Part shown: positions 50,750 through 63,316 of the stretch, piece by piece
Numbering within the stretch: position 1 is the stretch's first letter
Layout: the number at the start of each line of letters is the position of its first letter
Assembly: GCA_964006375.1 (NCBI GenBank)
Contig: OZ023267.1
Coordinates: 28,084,739-28,148,738, forward strand
Source: Tillus elongatus
Taxonomy: Eukaryota; Arthropoda; Insecta; Coleoptera; Cleridae
Length of the DNA stretch: 64,000 nt
Direction: 5' to 3'
Notes under the pieces: model-generated
The model's input: only the letters and a program-made list of their open reading frames with translations
The model's database searches: none
What the model was told of the DNA's origin: nothing
Translations under genes and position numbers: made by a program

Positions 50750-50792
50750 ACCGTAGACCGGTTTCGCTCTCATTAGAGCTCTTCAGTACGGC
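50750..50792 (-). ncRNA. Hammerhead ribozyme (type I), canonical
   Basis: Minus strand 5'-3': stem I GCCGTA (50792-50787), core CTGAAGA (50786-50780), stem II GCTCT-AATG-AGAGC (50779-50766), core GAA (50765-50763), helix III ACCGGT (50762-50757, a loopless palindrome), cleavage nucleotide C (50756) giving the classic GUC site, stem I 3' strand TACGGT (50755-50750). Stem I pairs at all six positions (one G·U), stem II at all five. Every conserved core base of the hammerhead is present (position 7 is free). The palindromic helix III implies action as a dimer. Confidence 0.88.
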
Positions 50793-51068
50793 TTACCAAT
50801 TGTAACGAAAATACACCTATAAAATAAAACGGCTATGGTAGCCAGCCTTCCAACACTAAGTGGGTGGTAGACACGAAGCACTGTGCCGCCACCTAGTTGC
50901 GGAACCAAGTAATATGTTGTCACGGCATCTCCAAATAACACAAAATGTTAAAAAATACAGACTGCGTACAACCAACTAAGAATTTAGAAAATTGTCAGCC
51001 CTGGCCCCTTTCTACCCTAATATAGGGACAAAGTATGTAAGGCCAGGTGCATTATCACCACAGTTAGA

Positions 51069-51112
51069 ACCGTAGACCAGTTTCGCTCTAATTAGAGCTC
51101 GCAAGTACATAC
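51069..51112 (-). ncRNA. Hammerhead ribozyme, core mutated
   Basis: Same arrangement as the previous entry: stem II (GCTCT-AATT-AGAGC), GAA core and GUC site are kept, but CTGAAGA reads CTTGCGA, which destroys the catalytic core. Confidence 0.6.
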
Positions 51113-51115
51113 AAA

Positions 51116-51954
51116 ACGTATGAAATCTGTACACTATTCTTTCTCAAAATGCCAAAATAAAACTTAAAAAATATACATTCATCAAACAGGATTCGATCGC
51201 GTAACATTCTGAATAGGAGGGAAGCACGGTAGCTCCTGCACTATCTAGGCATGCGTCAACAATTGTTTTACTTGCCTCATACCTTAGATCGGCTTCATTC
51301 CCGGGATAATATATTCAAAGTATACGTTTAATTAGATAATTAGTGGAATTACCATTGAAACACATCTCAAGACTGTTTCGGTCTTATATGACGTCTTATG
51401 TTTAAGTTTAACGATAAAAGAAATTATTTAAGAATCATTTTTATAGAGACTTGGCTTGATTTTGTTTACATTTCTAGTACCTATATTATACGACAGCATA
51501 ATAGATCGATGCTGCGCTAAAACTGTATTCGAGGCCGCTCATAAAGCTACAAATATAGTGTCTTTTAATAATTGATTGAATCTCCCAGTTAAATAACAAT
51601 TACTTGGCAAAATTTTAATTTCATGTCGTCTATCATTTTCCATAATTGCGGCCGAGATTTCACGATTGTTGGTGCGGCTAGTATGTATTATGCATGGTAT
51701 ATATTTAGTTTGGTCAGCGTTTATGTTTGGTTTATACCTATTGTATGAATCAATCTACGCGTGGCAGTTAACTACTCTGTCAGGCATTGAACTTTAACCA
51801 CTAAGTCGTTTCAAACACATGTCTTTGGGATTTTATTTTTAATTTGGGAAAAATATTGTGTCCCAAATTACTTAAAATTCACAACATAGGTTTATCTATT
51901 CTAGTAACGTGTAAAGCCTCATTCCAGTTACTCTGATACTTACAAAAATATGGC
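51116..51954. other. Spacer with tRNA-like segment and shared repeat
   Basis: 51195-51275 in minus orientation has B-box-like 'gatcgaatcctg' and an A-box-like 'gcctagatagtgcagg', with poor arm pairing: a tRNA-derived relic at most. 51745-51870 matches the repeat at 16275-16395. Confidence 0.35.
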
Positions 51955-52255
<301 letters not shown>

Positions 52256-52264
52256 GACACACTT

Positions 52265-52524
52265 GGAGACTATTTTTCTGGCGTAACTATTGGTTTTCTT
52301 TTCTGTAAATAAATAATATAGCCAGCGCGTAAGCTAACTGGAGCAAGTATCCCTTCTGAATTCTAGATGTTCTAGATGTTCTTCAAGATTTCTGTGACCG
52401 ATTTCGCTGCTTGACAACATCCTCGGAATTGAGAAGGGCCACTTGCTCCAGTTAGCTTACGCGCTGGTTACGCCCTACATTTACAGAAAAGAAAACCAAT
52501 AGTGAGACAAGTGAAATAGTCTCC
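52265..52524. repeat. Foldback with ~100-bp arms
   Basis: Left arm from 52265 (ggagactattttt…) and right arm to 52524 (…gaaatagtctcc) are inverted and similar: shared 'ctattggttttcttttctgt' and 'gccagcgcgtaagctaactg' / 'gagcaagt' in the same order. The right arm differs by small indels. Unpaired centre ~55 bp. No coding. It could be a foldback transposon or MITE. Confidence 0.7.
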
Positions 52525-53099
52525 AAATCTGTATCTAGTATGGAAGGGTTTCACCCAGTAAGGGCAACAACAATCAATGTTATAAATATGACATAAACTT
52601 ATATAAAACATAATATATGTTAACTCGTGCTTGTGGAAATACAGAATTGCGAGAGTATAATTTGAGCGATACCTTCTAAATTGCTAATAATAAGTCCCGT
52701 TATTCTAGCAAAATTTAATAAAACTATTTTTTCGAATTCTCTAACTTAATTTTGTATTATTGTTTTCTAATTCTGCAAAGTATTATGTTAGAAGAGATTT
52801 GTTAATTAGGACTACGCAACCTCTCGATACGAAAAAGAAATGCCATCAAAACTGCGCGATATACGACCCCTAAAGCCCATACCTAGAGCAATATTTTACT
52901 GGCTTATTAATACGCATGGTTCGGCAAAATGGTAGAAACACACCATTTCTAGCCTCAATTTCAAGTGGACTAAAAATTTATTTATTTACTTTAATGATAA
53001 TTTCTGTATATTTTGAAAACTATTTAATGACGCTTAGCCACTATTTTCAAGTTATGACCGTATAAATATATTTTTCTTTAAATTAAACACCATTTATTT
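52525..53099. other. Spacer
   Basis: 52795-52910 ('acgacccctaaagcccatac') may be a very degenerate family 5' end. Nothing else seen. Confidence 0.3.
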
Positions 53100-54765
<1,666 letters not shown>

Positions 54766-55655
54766 AATTAATAGCGTGTTAAACCACCCTATTAATTATA
54801 CGATTATTAAAATAATCAAGTATGCATAAACTTATGTAATATTTTGCTGAGAAATCAATTTCTGTGAATGTAAAATTTAAAACTATTGTGATGTATTAAG
54901 AACAGACATATACTCTGTAAAACACGAATCTTTTCAAAGCTTCCCCGAAGCACTTCCAAGAGCATCGCATAAAATCAAACATTTTTAATAATCAATTTAC
55001 AAAAGTACGAGGAGTGAAATATCAGCACAACTATTAAAGCAGTTTCGCAAGTTGAAGTTCAAAAAACTTAAACTTACCGTAACTTTACGAAATGAAAATC
55101 AAAGTTGAGGAAAGTAGAAATTAAACATCCCATAATCAAAGGGGTAACTTTGTCTAGAGTTGTCGACGTCTCATCGCGTTTCAACGATACGTATTTAAGG
55201 CTGTAACTTTCAGGACAATTTCTTTTCAGTTTTCATTTGTCCGTTCATCAGCGCGAACTGACGGTTATCCAAAGCTTGGAGTCAGATTTATCGCACGAAA
55301 CGCGCACAAGTCCCGCGCAAATGTAACGCATGTTTCGGTGCATCCTCTTCGATACAACTATGCCTTTACCGGTCTCTAATTACCTCTTGTGCGGTTACAC
55401 TATCAACTTACAAAGCTCTAATTACTTTATCGCCCATAACGTTACATTGGAACGGACTACTCATCTATGTTGCAATGATTCCGTTCTTTTCCTGCACCCC
55501 ACGTTAAGGGAGATTATACTGGTTTTACTGTCATATGGATTAGAAGCCAGAGCAACGCAATATGAGACTGCAAGAAATGAAACAATTTAAATTCATTGTG
55601 CAAGAGATTTGATTTAATCACAGCTTTTGCAGTTTCCCACTAGTTCCTCTTACTT
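54766..55655. other. Spacer with a GC-richer island
   Basis: 55135-55600 is more GC-balanced than anything around it and shows no repeat I can match. An 86-codon plus-strand frame (55330-55590; 'MFRCILFDTTMPLPVSNYLL') lies in it. No domain, splice or promoter evidence; it may be a unique host exon or regulatory sequence, or an unlisted element. Confidence 0.3.
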
Positions 55656-56000
55656 CTTTTAGTGCATTTTCTTTCAAAAAAAATCGCTAATGAGAAGATC
55701 CTGCATTTCAATTAAGAAAAAATTTCTTTAAATGACTGCGAACTAGGCCCCCTAGAACCCATATCCAGGGACAGTTTCAATTTTTATATGTTTCATATGG
55801 TTTTCCTGGAGAATTTTTTGTTTTCTTTCAAAAAAATTTATATCTCTGGAAATAACAAAGTAAGGACACTCAAATTTAGTAAGCTGGTTTAGGTTATAAA
55901 GTATATCCTATATACAAAAATTCAGGTATATATCTTAAAAGACAAAAAGGTTAGAGGTAAATTAATGTTTAATTAATTAATTCTGATTCAAGAAAGTTAA
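55656..56000 (+). mobile_element. GTGAATTTTC-family copy, truncated
   Basis: 5' end 'tagtgcattttctttcaaa' with 'aaatcgctaatgag', then 'aggccccctagaacccatat'. Lacks the TA tract and the 3' hairpin. Confidence 0.6.
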
Positions 56001-56527
56001 AATGTCAAAATTGATTGAGTACGTATGGGAGTGAAAAATGCTACAAGAAATGACTAACAAGCTCCTAGATATGTGTCTAAGTCGTTATTTTCCTTGATTT
56101 CGTTATAATATGAGCAAAAAATCTATTGTAAATCGAATTGGTCTTGTGTAAATTTTAAACATTGAACCAATGTAATAGCTGCTAGTAGACACATGTAGAG
56201 CATAGCTCAGTGGCCTATGTCCCTGTACATCGGATAATCAAATTCAATTGAATCCTGCATAACGAGTTCGAATCCTAGTAAGTCACTTTACTTTTTGCAA
56301 TTTTTTTAGTCTCATTTCCCTTTGCTATTATCGAATCAGATTGTTGTTGTTCGGATGAAGTTTTTAACGAGTTTTTGTATAAAAAAATAATTAGACCAAG
56401 AGGAGATGAAAGTTTTAAGACTTAATTCAATTTGAATAGCATATCTACTTGTTCTTGCCCTAACTTAGTGAAACCGTTCGATATTTAATACAGTCGTAGA
56501 CTTTTCCAGTGGATTTACAAGTGCTTG
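56001..56527. other. Spacer with tRNA-like segment
   Basis: 56200-56285: 'catagctcagtggcctatg' (good A-box/D-arm form) and 'gagttcgaatcctag' (good B-box/T-arm form), 60 bp apart. Acceptor and T stems do not pair, so probably a tRNA pseudogene or SINE head, not an active tRNA. Confidence 0.35.
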
Positions 56528-56770
56528 TTTTAGTGAATTTTCTTTAAAAAAAATTCACTAACGAGGAGACTCCGACTTTTGAATTTAGAAAAAATTTCTT
56601 CAAACGAACTAGGCCCCCTAGAACCCATATCCAGGTTAGTTTCAATTCAGCTTAAACCATCATTCCCTGCCCTTCATTTTAATAAAATATTTCGAGAAAA
56701 TGCATTTCCAATAGACACTTTCTCTGATGTACTTCCAAAGCATCCTTTGTATTACCTAATAAAATTTTAA
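56528..56770 (+). mobile_element. GTGAATTTTC-family copy, truncated
   Basis: 5' end 'tagtgaattttctttaaaa' with 'aattcactaacgaggag', 'aggccccctagaacccatat', then jumps to the 'cattccctgcccttcatttt' and 'agacactttctctgatgta' part of the long form: an internal deletion that removed the TA tract. Confidence 0.6.
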
Positions 56771-57214
56771 CCCATTTTTTGTCTAAAAAGTTAGCTGCAA
56801 ACCAGCTTTCTTAAAAATTCTCTCGAGGCCCCTCGTGAATTACGGTTCAAATGGTAAGTAGAAAAATTTTTGTCTGCTTTATATTTTGTGAATGTCCTGG
56901 ATTTCGTAAACATTTTCTTTTTTGTGTCTATTTAACAATCTCTCCACTAATCAAACTAAATACTCGTCTTTATATTTATTTAGCTACGGTCCTAATGTAC
57001 TACAATTTTCTGGTATATCTAATTTTACTTAAGAGAAGTTGTATTAATTTGTTTATTAAAAAATTCAAACCAGCCGTTTTTTGTGTGAAAGTATGATGTG
57101 AGTCATTCAGAATGCAACTGTGACAGTTTCCTTCCTATGGACATCGAATTCAAGAGAGTCATTATTTTTAATAACTAATATATCTAGAAAAGGTGGTATA
57201 TTATTAATTTTTAA
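56771..57214. other. Spacer
   Basis: An 81-codon frame (56851-57096) is T-rich and hydrophobic by composition; not called as a gene. Confidence 0.35.
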
Positions 57215-57337
57215 GTCGTGAGTGAATTTTTTTTAAATATTCTCTAATGAGGAGATAGCGACTTTTGAATTTTGAAAAAAATTCCTCAAACGAGAGCGAA
57301 CTAGGCCCCCTAGGACATATATCCGGGGTCAGTTTCC

Positions 57338-57411
<74 letters not shown>
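57215..57411 (+). mobile_element. GTGAATTTTC-family 5' part leading to the satellite
   Basis: 'gtgagtgaatttttttta', 'ctctaatgaggagatagcga', 'aggccccctaggacatatat', then (TA)n 57341-57411. The internal-repeat text resumes at 57884, after a 470-bp unrelated stretch. Confidence 0.6.
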
Positions 57412-57412
<1 letters not shown>

Positions 57413-57883
57413 CTGAATTAAATGAAAAACTTGGAAAGAAGTGAGTACCCAGAGAGAACTCAGAAGGAACTGGGAAAGACTTTGATAATAATGTTCGACG
57501 GAAGGTATGTTTAGAATAGCGTTTCCACCACCAGAAAGTTGACGTAACGTCGTTATTTATAGATAATTCCCACAAATTAATGCTCGAAAAATAATTAGAA
57601 ACGTTTAGGAATACATCTAAGGCTATTAACTGAAAAAAGAACGTAGCAAAATAAATATTTAATGCTTATCTGGCATTAGTCAGGCGGAAAATTAATGCAG
57701 ATGTACCAAGCATATGATTATCGATGGAAAGGAGATCTAGAAAATAAAAGGTGCCGGCAACTTACTAAAATTGGGTTTCCTCAAAGGGATCAAATTAGAT
57801 AGAATGCTACCCATGGAGGCAGTAGCGGCCAACATATGGAAAAACAATGGCGTCTTAATTTACTAACATTTATACCACTACGG
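57412..57883. other. Unrecognised insertion between TA tract and satellite
   Basis: Not similar to the family consensus seen elsewhere in this window; contains 'gatgtaccaagcatatgatt' and 'aaaaggtgccggcaacttac', with a polymerase-like feel in parts but no readable frame. Confidence 0.3.
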
Positions 57884-60800
57884 TAACTCAAAAATAATAA
57901 ACAGATTTTAATCATACTTGACATGTATGTACCTTTTATGAAATGCTTGGAAACGTTCGTTTTAAGGAAAATTTCACCAGTTTGTTTGTCATAATTTTTG
58001 ATCCCGTTACAGACAGTTTTGGTATATCAGAAAATAACCAAGTTATCTGAAATTATGGGAAAGAATCATACAACTGCAAAACTTGACATGTATGTACCGT
58101 TTATGAAGTGCTTGGAAACGTTCGTTATCGAGGCACATTTTACCAGTTTGTTCGTCAAAATCTTAGATCTCGTTACGAACAGTTTCTGTATATCTGAAAA
58201 TAACCAAGTTATCTGAAATTAGGGGAAGTGGAGGATCATACAGTTGCAAAACTTGACATGTATGTACGTTGTGTAAAGTGCTTGGAAACGTTCGTTATCC
58301 AGGCACATTTCACCAGTTTGTTCGTCAGAATTTTAGATCTCGTTACGAAGAGTTTCTATATATCTGAAAATGACTAAGTTATCTGAGATTATGGGAAAGA
58401 GAGAATCATACAACTGCAAAACTTGACATGTATGTACCGTTTATGAAGTGCTTGGAAACGCTCGTTATCCAGGCACATTTCACCAGTTTGTTCGTCATAA
58501 TTTTAGATCTCGTTACGAACAGTTTCTTTATATCTGAAAATAACCAATTTATCTGAAATTAGGCGAAATGGAGGATCATACAGTTGCAAAACTTGACATG
58601 CATGTACCTTTTATGAAGTGCTTGGAAACTTTCGTTATCCAGTAAAATTTCACCAGTTTGTTCGTCATAATTTAAGATCTCGTTACGAACGGTTTCTGTA
58701 TATCTGAAAAGGACTAAGTTATCTGAGATTAGAGGAAAGAAAGGATCATACAGCTACAAAACTTCACATGTATGTACTGTTTATGGGTACTTGGAAAAGC
58801 TCGTTATCCAGGCACATGTAACCAGTTTGTTCGTTATAATTTTATATCTCGTTACGAACAGTTTATGTATATCTGAAAATGACTAAGTTATCTGAGATTA
58901 GGGGAAAGGAAGGATCATACAGCTGCAAAACTTGACATGTAAGTATGAAGTGCTTGGAAACGTTTGTTATCCAGGCACATTTCACCAGTTTGTTCGTCAT
59001 AATTTTAGATCTCGTTACGAACAGTTTCTGTATATCTGAAAATAACCAAGTTATCTGAAATTATGGGAAAGAGAGAATCATACAACTGCAAAACTTGACA
59101 TGTATGTACCGTTTATGAAGTGCTTGGAAACGTTCGTTATCGAGGCACATTTTACCAGTTTGTTCGTCAAAATCTTAGATCTCGTTACGAACAGTTTCTG
59201 TATATCTGAAAATAACCAAGTTATCTGAAATTAGGGGAAGTGGAGGATCATACAGTTGCAAAACTTGACATGTATGTACGTTGTGTAAAGTGCTTGGAAA
59301 CGTTCGTTATCCAGGCACATTTCACCAGTTTGTTCGTCAGAATTTTAGATCTCGTTACGAAGAGTTTCTATATATCTGAAAATGACTAAGTTATCTGAGA
59401 TTATGGGAAAGAGAGAATCATACAACTGCAAAACTTGACATGTATGTACCGTTTATGAAGTGCTTGGAAACGCTCGTTATCCAGGCACATTTCACCAGTT
59501 TGTTCGTCATAATTTTAGATCTCGTTACGAACAGTTTCTGTATATCTGAAAATAACCAAGTTATCTGAAATTATGGGAAATAGAGAATCATACAACTGCA
59601 AAACTTGACATGTATGTACCGTTTATGAAGTGCTTGGAAACGTTCGTTATCGAGGCACATTTTACCAGTTTGTTCGTCAAAATCTTAGATCTCGTTACGA
59701 ACAGTTTCTGTATATCTGAAAATAACCAAGTTATCTGAAATTAGGGGAAGTGGAGGATCATACAGTTGCAAAACTTGACATGTATGTACGTTGTGTAAAG
59801 TGCTTGGAAACGTTCGTTATCCAGGCACATTTCACCACTTTGTTCGTCAGAATTTTAGACCTCGTTACGAAGAGTTTCTATATATCTGAAAATGACTAAG
59901 TTATCTGAGATTATGGGAAAGAGAGAATCATACAACTGCAAAACTTGACATGTATGTACCGTTTATGAAGTGCTTGGAAACGCTCGTTATCCAGGCACAT
60001 TTCACCAGTTTGTTCGTCATAATTTTAGATCTCGTTACGAACAGTTTCTTTATATCTGAAAATAACCAATTTATCTGAAATTAGGCGAAATGGAGGATCA
60101 TACAGTTGCAAAACTTGACATGCATGTACCTTTTATGAAGTGCTTGGAAACTTTCGTTATCCAGTAAAATTTCACCAGTTTTTTCGTCATAATTTAAGAT
60201 CTCGTTACGAACGGTTTCTGTATATCTGAAAAGGACTAAGTTATCTGAGATTAGAGGAAAGAAAGGATCATACAGCTACAAAACTTCACATGTATGTACC
60301 GTTTATGGGTACTTGGAAAAGCTCGTTATCCAGGCACATGTAACCAGTTTGTTCGTTATAATTTTATATCTCGTTACGAACAGTTTATGTATATCTGAAA
60401 ATGACTAAGTTATCTGAGATTAGGGGAAAGGAAGGATCATACAGCTGCAAAACTTGACATGTAAGTATGAAGTGCTTGGAAACGTTTGTTATCCAGGCAC
60501 ATTTCACCAGTTTGTTCGTCATAATTTTAGATCTCGTTACGAACAGTTTCTGTATATCTGAAAATAACCAAGTTATCTGAAATTAGGGTAAATGGAGGAT
60601 CATACAGCTGCAAAACTTGTCATGTATGTACCTTTTATGAAGTGCTTGGAAACGTTCGTTATCCAGGAACATTTCACTTGTTTTTTCGACATAATTTTAG
60701 ATCTCGTTGCGAAGAGTCTCTGTATATCTGAAAATGACTACGTTATCTGAGATTGGGGAGAAGGAAGGACCATTCAGATACAAAGCTTGACATATATGTA

Positions 60801-60960
60801 CCTGTTATAAAGTGCTTGAAAACGTTCGTTGTCCAGGACCATCTTACTAGTTTTTTTCGTCATAATTTTAAATCTCGTTAGGAACAGTTTTTGTGCACCT
60901 CAATATAACCAAGTTATCAGAAATTGGGGGAAAGGGGCAATCATTCAGCTACAAAATGTT
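57884..60960 (+). repeat. 170-bp satellite array, about 18 monomers
   Basis: Counting from 'acttgacatg', monomers start at 57916, 58081, 58251, 58421, 58591, 58761, 58930, 59093, 59263, 59433, 59603, 59773, 59943, 60113, 60283, 60452, 60615 and 60785. Most are 170 bp; those starting at 58930 and 60452 are 163. Typical text: 'tatgtaccgtttatgaagtg', 'cttggaaacgttcgttatcc', 'aggcacatttcaccagtttg', 'ttcgtcataattttagatct', 'cgttacgaacagtttctgta'. End monomers are the most diverged. Variants recur in a fixed order (see findings). No protein coding. Confidence 0.95.
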
Positions 60961-61014
60961 TCTTTGTAAATTAAAATTTGGTTCAGAGAAAAACTAATAT
61001 ACTACTAAAGTACT
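60961..61014. other. Short spacer to SINE target site
   Basis: Nothing recognised. Confidence 0.3.
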
Positions 61015-61026
61015 ACCTACAGATTA

Positions 61027-61230
61027 AAGCGCCTTCGTGGCCGTGTTGGAAAGTGGACTGAAACTTTCCAATTCGGACTCGGGAGACGACGGTTCGAGAC
61101 TCACCGGCAACGGATGATTTTTAAAATCAGTTCTGACGTAGAGATCGACCTTAAGGTGGAGGGTAGGTTAGTTTAGATGAGCAAAAGGGTCAGCATTGGC
61201 CTAATTGCCAGTAAGCATCTTACCATTTTT
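61027..61230 (+). mobile_element. tRNA-derived SINE with 12-bp target duplication
   Basis: ACCTACAGATTA at 61015-61026 and 61231-61242. Head: 'cttcgtggccgtgttggaaa' carries an A-box-like TGGCCGTGTTGG and 'gacggttcgagactcaccgg' a B-box-like GGTTCGAGACT, 50 bp apart. The body to 61230 ends T-rich. The perfect duplication and intact Pol III signals suggest a fairly recent insertion. Confidence 0.82.
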
Positions 61231-61242
61231 ACCTACAGATTA

Positions 61243-61377
61243 TCATAATTTTTTCTTATTTCTAACAACACATTTTTTTTTTCTAATATCCAGTGTCCAC
61301 CAAAAGATTTTATAACTTTTCAAAAGCTAATCGATGACTTTAACATGGAATAAATACTGTTATTTTATATGTTTTAT
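61243..61377. other. Short spacer
   Basis: Nothing recognised. Confidence 0.3.
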
Positions 61378-61511
61378 TTTTAGTGAATTTTCTTTAAAAA
61401 AATTCACTAATGAGGAGATCCCGACTTTTGAATTTTGAAAAAATTTCTTCAAATGAGCGCTATTCAAGACACCTGGAACCCAAATCCGAGGTCGGTTTTA
61501 GACTTTATAAG

Positions 61512-61606
<95 letters not shown>

Positions 61607-63316
61607 ATTATAAATATATATCTCCAGAATTAATAAAGTAAGGGCTACCAAATTACATACGCGCGTTTAAGTCGTTATAGGTAAGTCACCTACCAAAATT
61701 TAGCTCTGTAGATTAAAGGACAAAAACGTTACAGGCATTTAAAAAAAATGGGGTTTCCTCAAAACGTCATAGGCGCGATTTTAAACGTCAAAATTGCTAA
61801 TATTTAGGCAATGAACCTGAAACTGATATGAGCTATGGAAGAAAAATGTCTCAAGAAGAATGTTTTACAAAGCTCGAAGTCTTAGTTTCAATCGTCATTG
61901 TCCTTCATTTTACTAAAATATTCCCAGAAAATTCATTTCAAATAGACCCTTTCTCTGATGATTTGGCAGTAGTGTTGGCTATAGAGTTCATCGGTTAATG
62001 GTATATCATTTTTGTCGAATTTTCGTAAAAAATCCGTATATATCCGTTATTATGCACGATACGAAAAAAAATTGTATACATTAATTATGGGGTGTCTTGA
62101 GCTACATTTAAAAAAATATATTTCTACAATTACAGGGTGGCCCATAAGTCGTTGGTGATTCAAGTTTTCTTTTTTAGCGATTTTCTTAAAAAAATTCACT
62201 AATGGGGAGATCCGTGTTTATATATATATCGTACCGATAACTCAAAAAATAATGGACCGATGTTGATAAAATTTGGTAATTACCTTCCTTTTGCAAGTGG
62301 CTTGGACAAGTTCGTTGTCCAGGAAAATCGGGCCAGGTTTTCGTGGAAAATTTTGTGTTTTCTTTGTTAAAAAATGTATATTTCCGGAAATAACAAAGTG
62401 GGGGTAACCAAATTTGGTACGCGTATTTCTATTATAAATAGTAAACCATGTACCAAAATTTAGGTCTCTAAGTTTAAGGACAAAAAGTAACGTGCAGCTA
62501 AAGAAGCAAATTTTGGAGTTTTCCTCAAAACGTCAAACTCGCAATTTAAAACGTCAAAATTGGCAATGTTTAGGCAAAGAACGTAAAACAAATACGGATT
62601 GTGAAAAGAAATATTGCAAGAAGAGTGTTCTGCGAACCCTTAAGTTTCAGATTCAACCGTCATTGACCTTCATTTTACTAAAATATTTACAGAAAATTCA
62701 TTTCAAATAGACCCTTTCTCTGATGCTTTGGCTGTTGATGCTTTCGCTGTAGGTTTAGTGAAGTTTATGGTTGAACGGTCTATAATTTTTAGCTAATTTT
62801 CGTAGAACAAATTCGTTACTGCATTTTAGAATTTTTCATCGAAATATGATGCATGTTTGTAAGAAACACATCTGGACGCAGTAAGTAAGTTTTGGTAGCG
62901 AATTTTCATTAAATCCTTCAAATTTCAATAACTCAATTTGCTATTAACGTAAGTTTTGTTGTTTAGGAAACCAACATTTAACTTTATTTTCGGAAAATTT
63001 GTGTATAAACGCGGCAAGGGCGTTTTGGTAGCGAATTTTCATTAAATGTTTCAAATTTCAATAACTCAATTTGCTATTAACCTAAGGTTCCTTGGCTAGG
63101 AGACCAGTTTTCTCAGAAACATTTAAAGTTTATTTTCGGAACATTTTTGTACATTTTCAAATAATTATTTTGATAAAATATGGTACATTGTTCTTACTAT
63201 ATAGGTTAGTTATATCGGTAACCAAATTGATGCCTGCTCGCATTAGAGCGATATATTTGTAATTAAAAACATTTTTTTATGAAAATTCACTTCCATAACG
63301 CACTTGCTGCGTCTAG
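61378..63316 (+). mobile_element. Compound GTGAATTTTC-family element
   Basis: 5' end at 61380, (TA)n 61515-61605, long-form right part (61640-62160), then a second 5' end inside it (62174 'tagcgattttcttaaaaaaa' with 'ttcactaatggggagatcc'), a short TA run, one internal ~140-bp unit (62230-62370), a second long-form right part (62390-62860) and the head-to-head terminal module 62872-63316. One family copy has inserted into or recombined with another. Confidence 0.68.
61515..61605. repeat. (TA)n microsatellite
   Basis: About 90 bp of TA with one TGTA. Confidence 0.9.

Larger units (their letters stand above)
50735..51115 (-). repeat. Hammerhead-bearing repeat, ~1.2 units of 319 bp
   Basis: 'agaaccgtagacc' and the ribozyme region repeat at 50751 and 51070 (319 bp apart). 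The unit body differs from the 304-bp type at 13 and 38 kb, so this is a separate family sharing the same kind of ribozyme. Confidence 0.75.

Noticed and set aside
55330..55590. Host gene of 86 codons
   Set aside because: No start context, splice signals or domain; kept only as an unexplained island.
56200..56285. Functional nuclear tRNA gene
   Set aside because: A and B boxes look good, but the T and acceptor stems do not pair and no anticodon arm can be placed with confidence.
58081..60955. CENP-B-box-like text in the satellite (cttggaaacgttcg)
   Set aside because: It shares TTGGAAACG with the box but lacks the required 5' TTCG and 3' CGGG core bases, so CENP-B-type binding is not supported.
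57884..60960. CRISPR-like regular spacing
   Set aside because: The repeats are contiguous 170-bp monomers without unique spacers, and the context is a eukaryotic genome.
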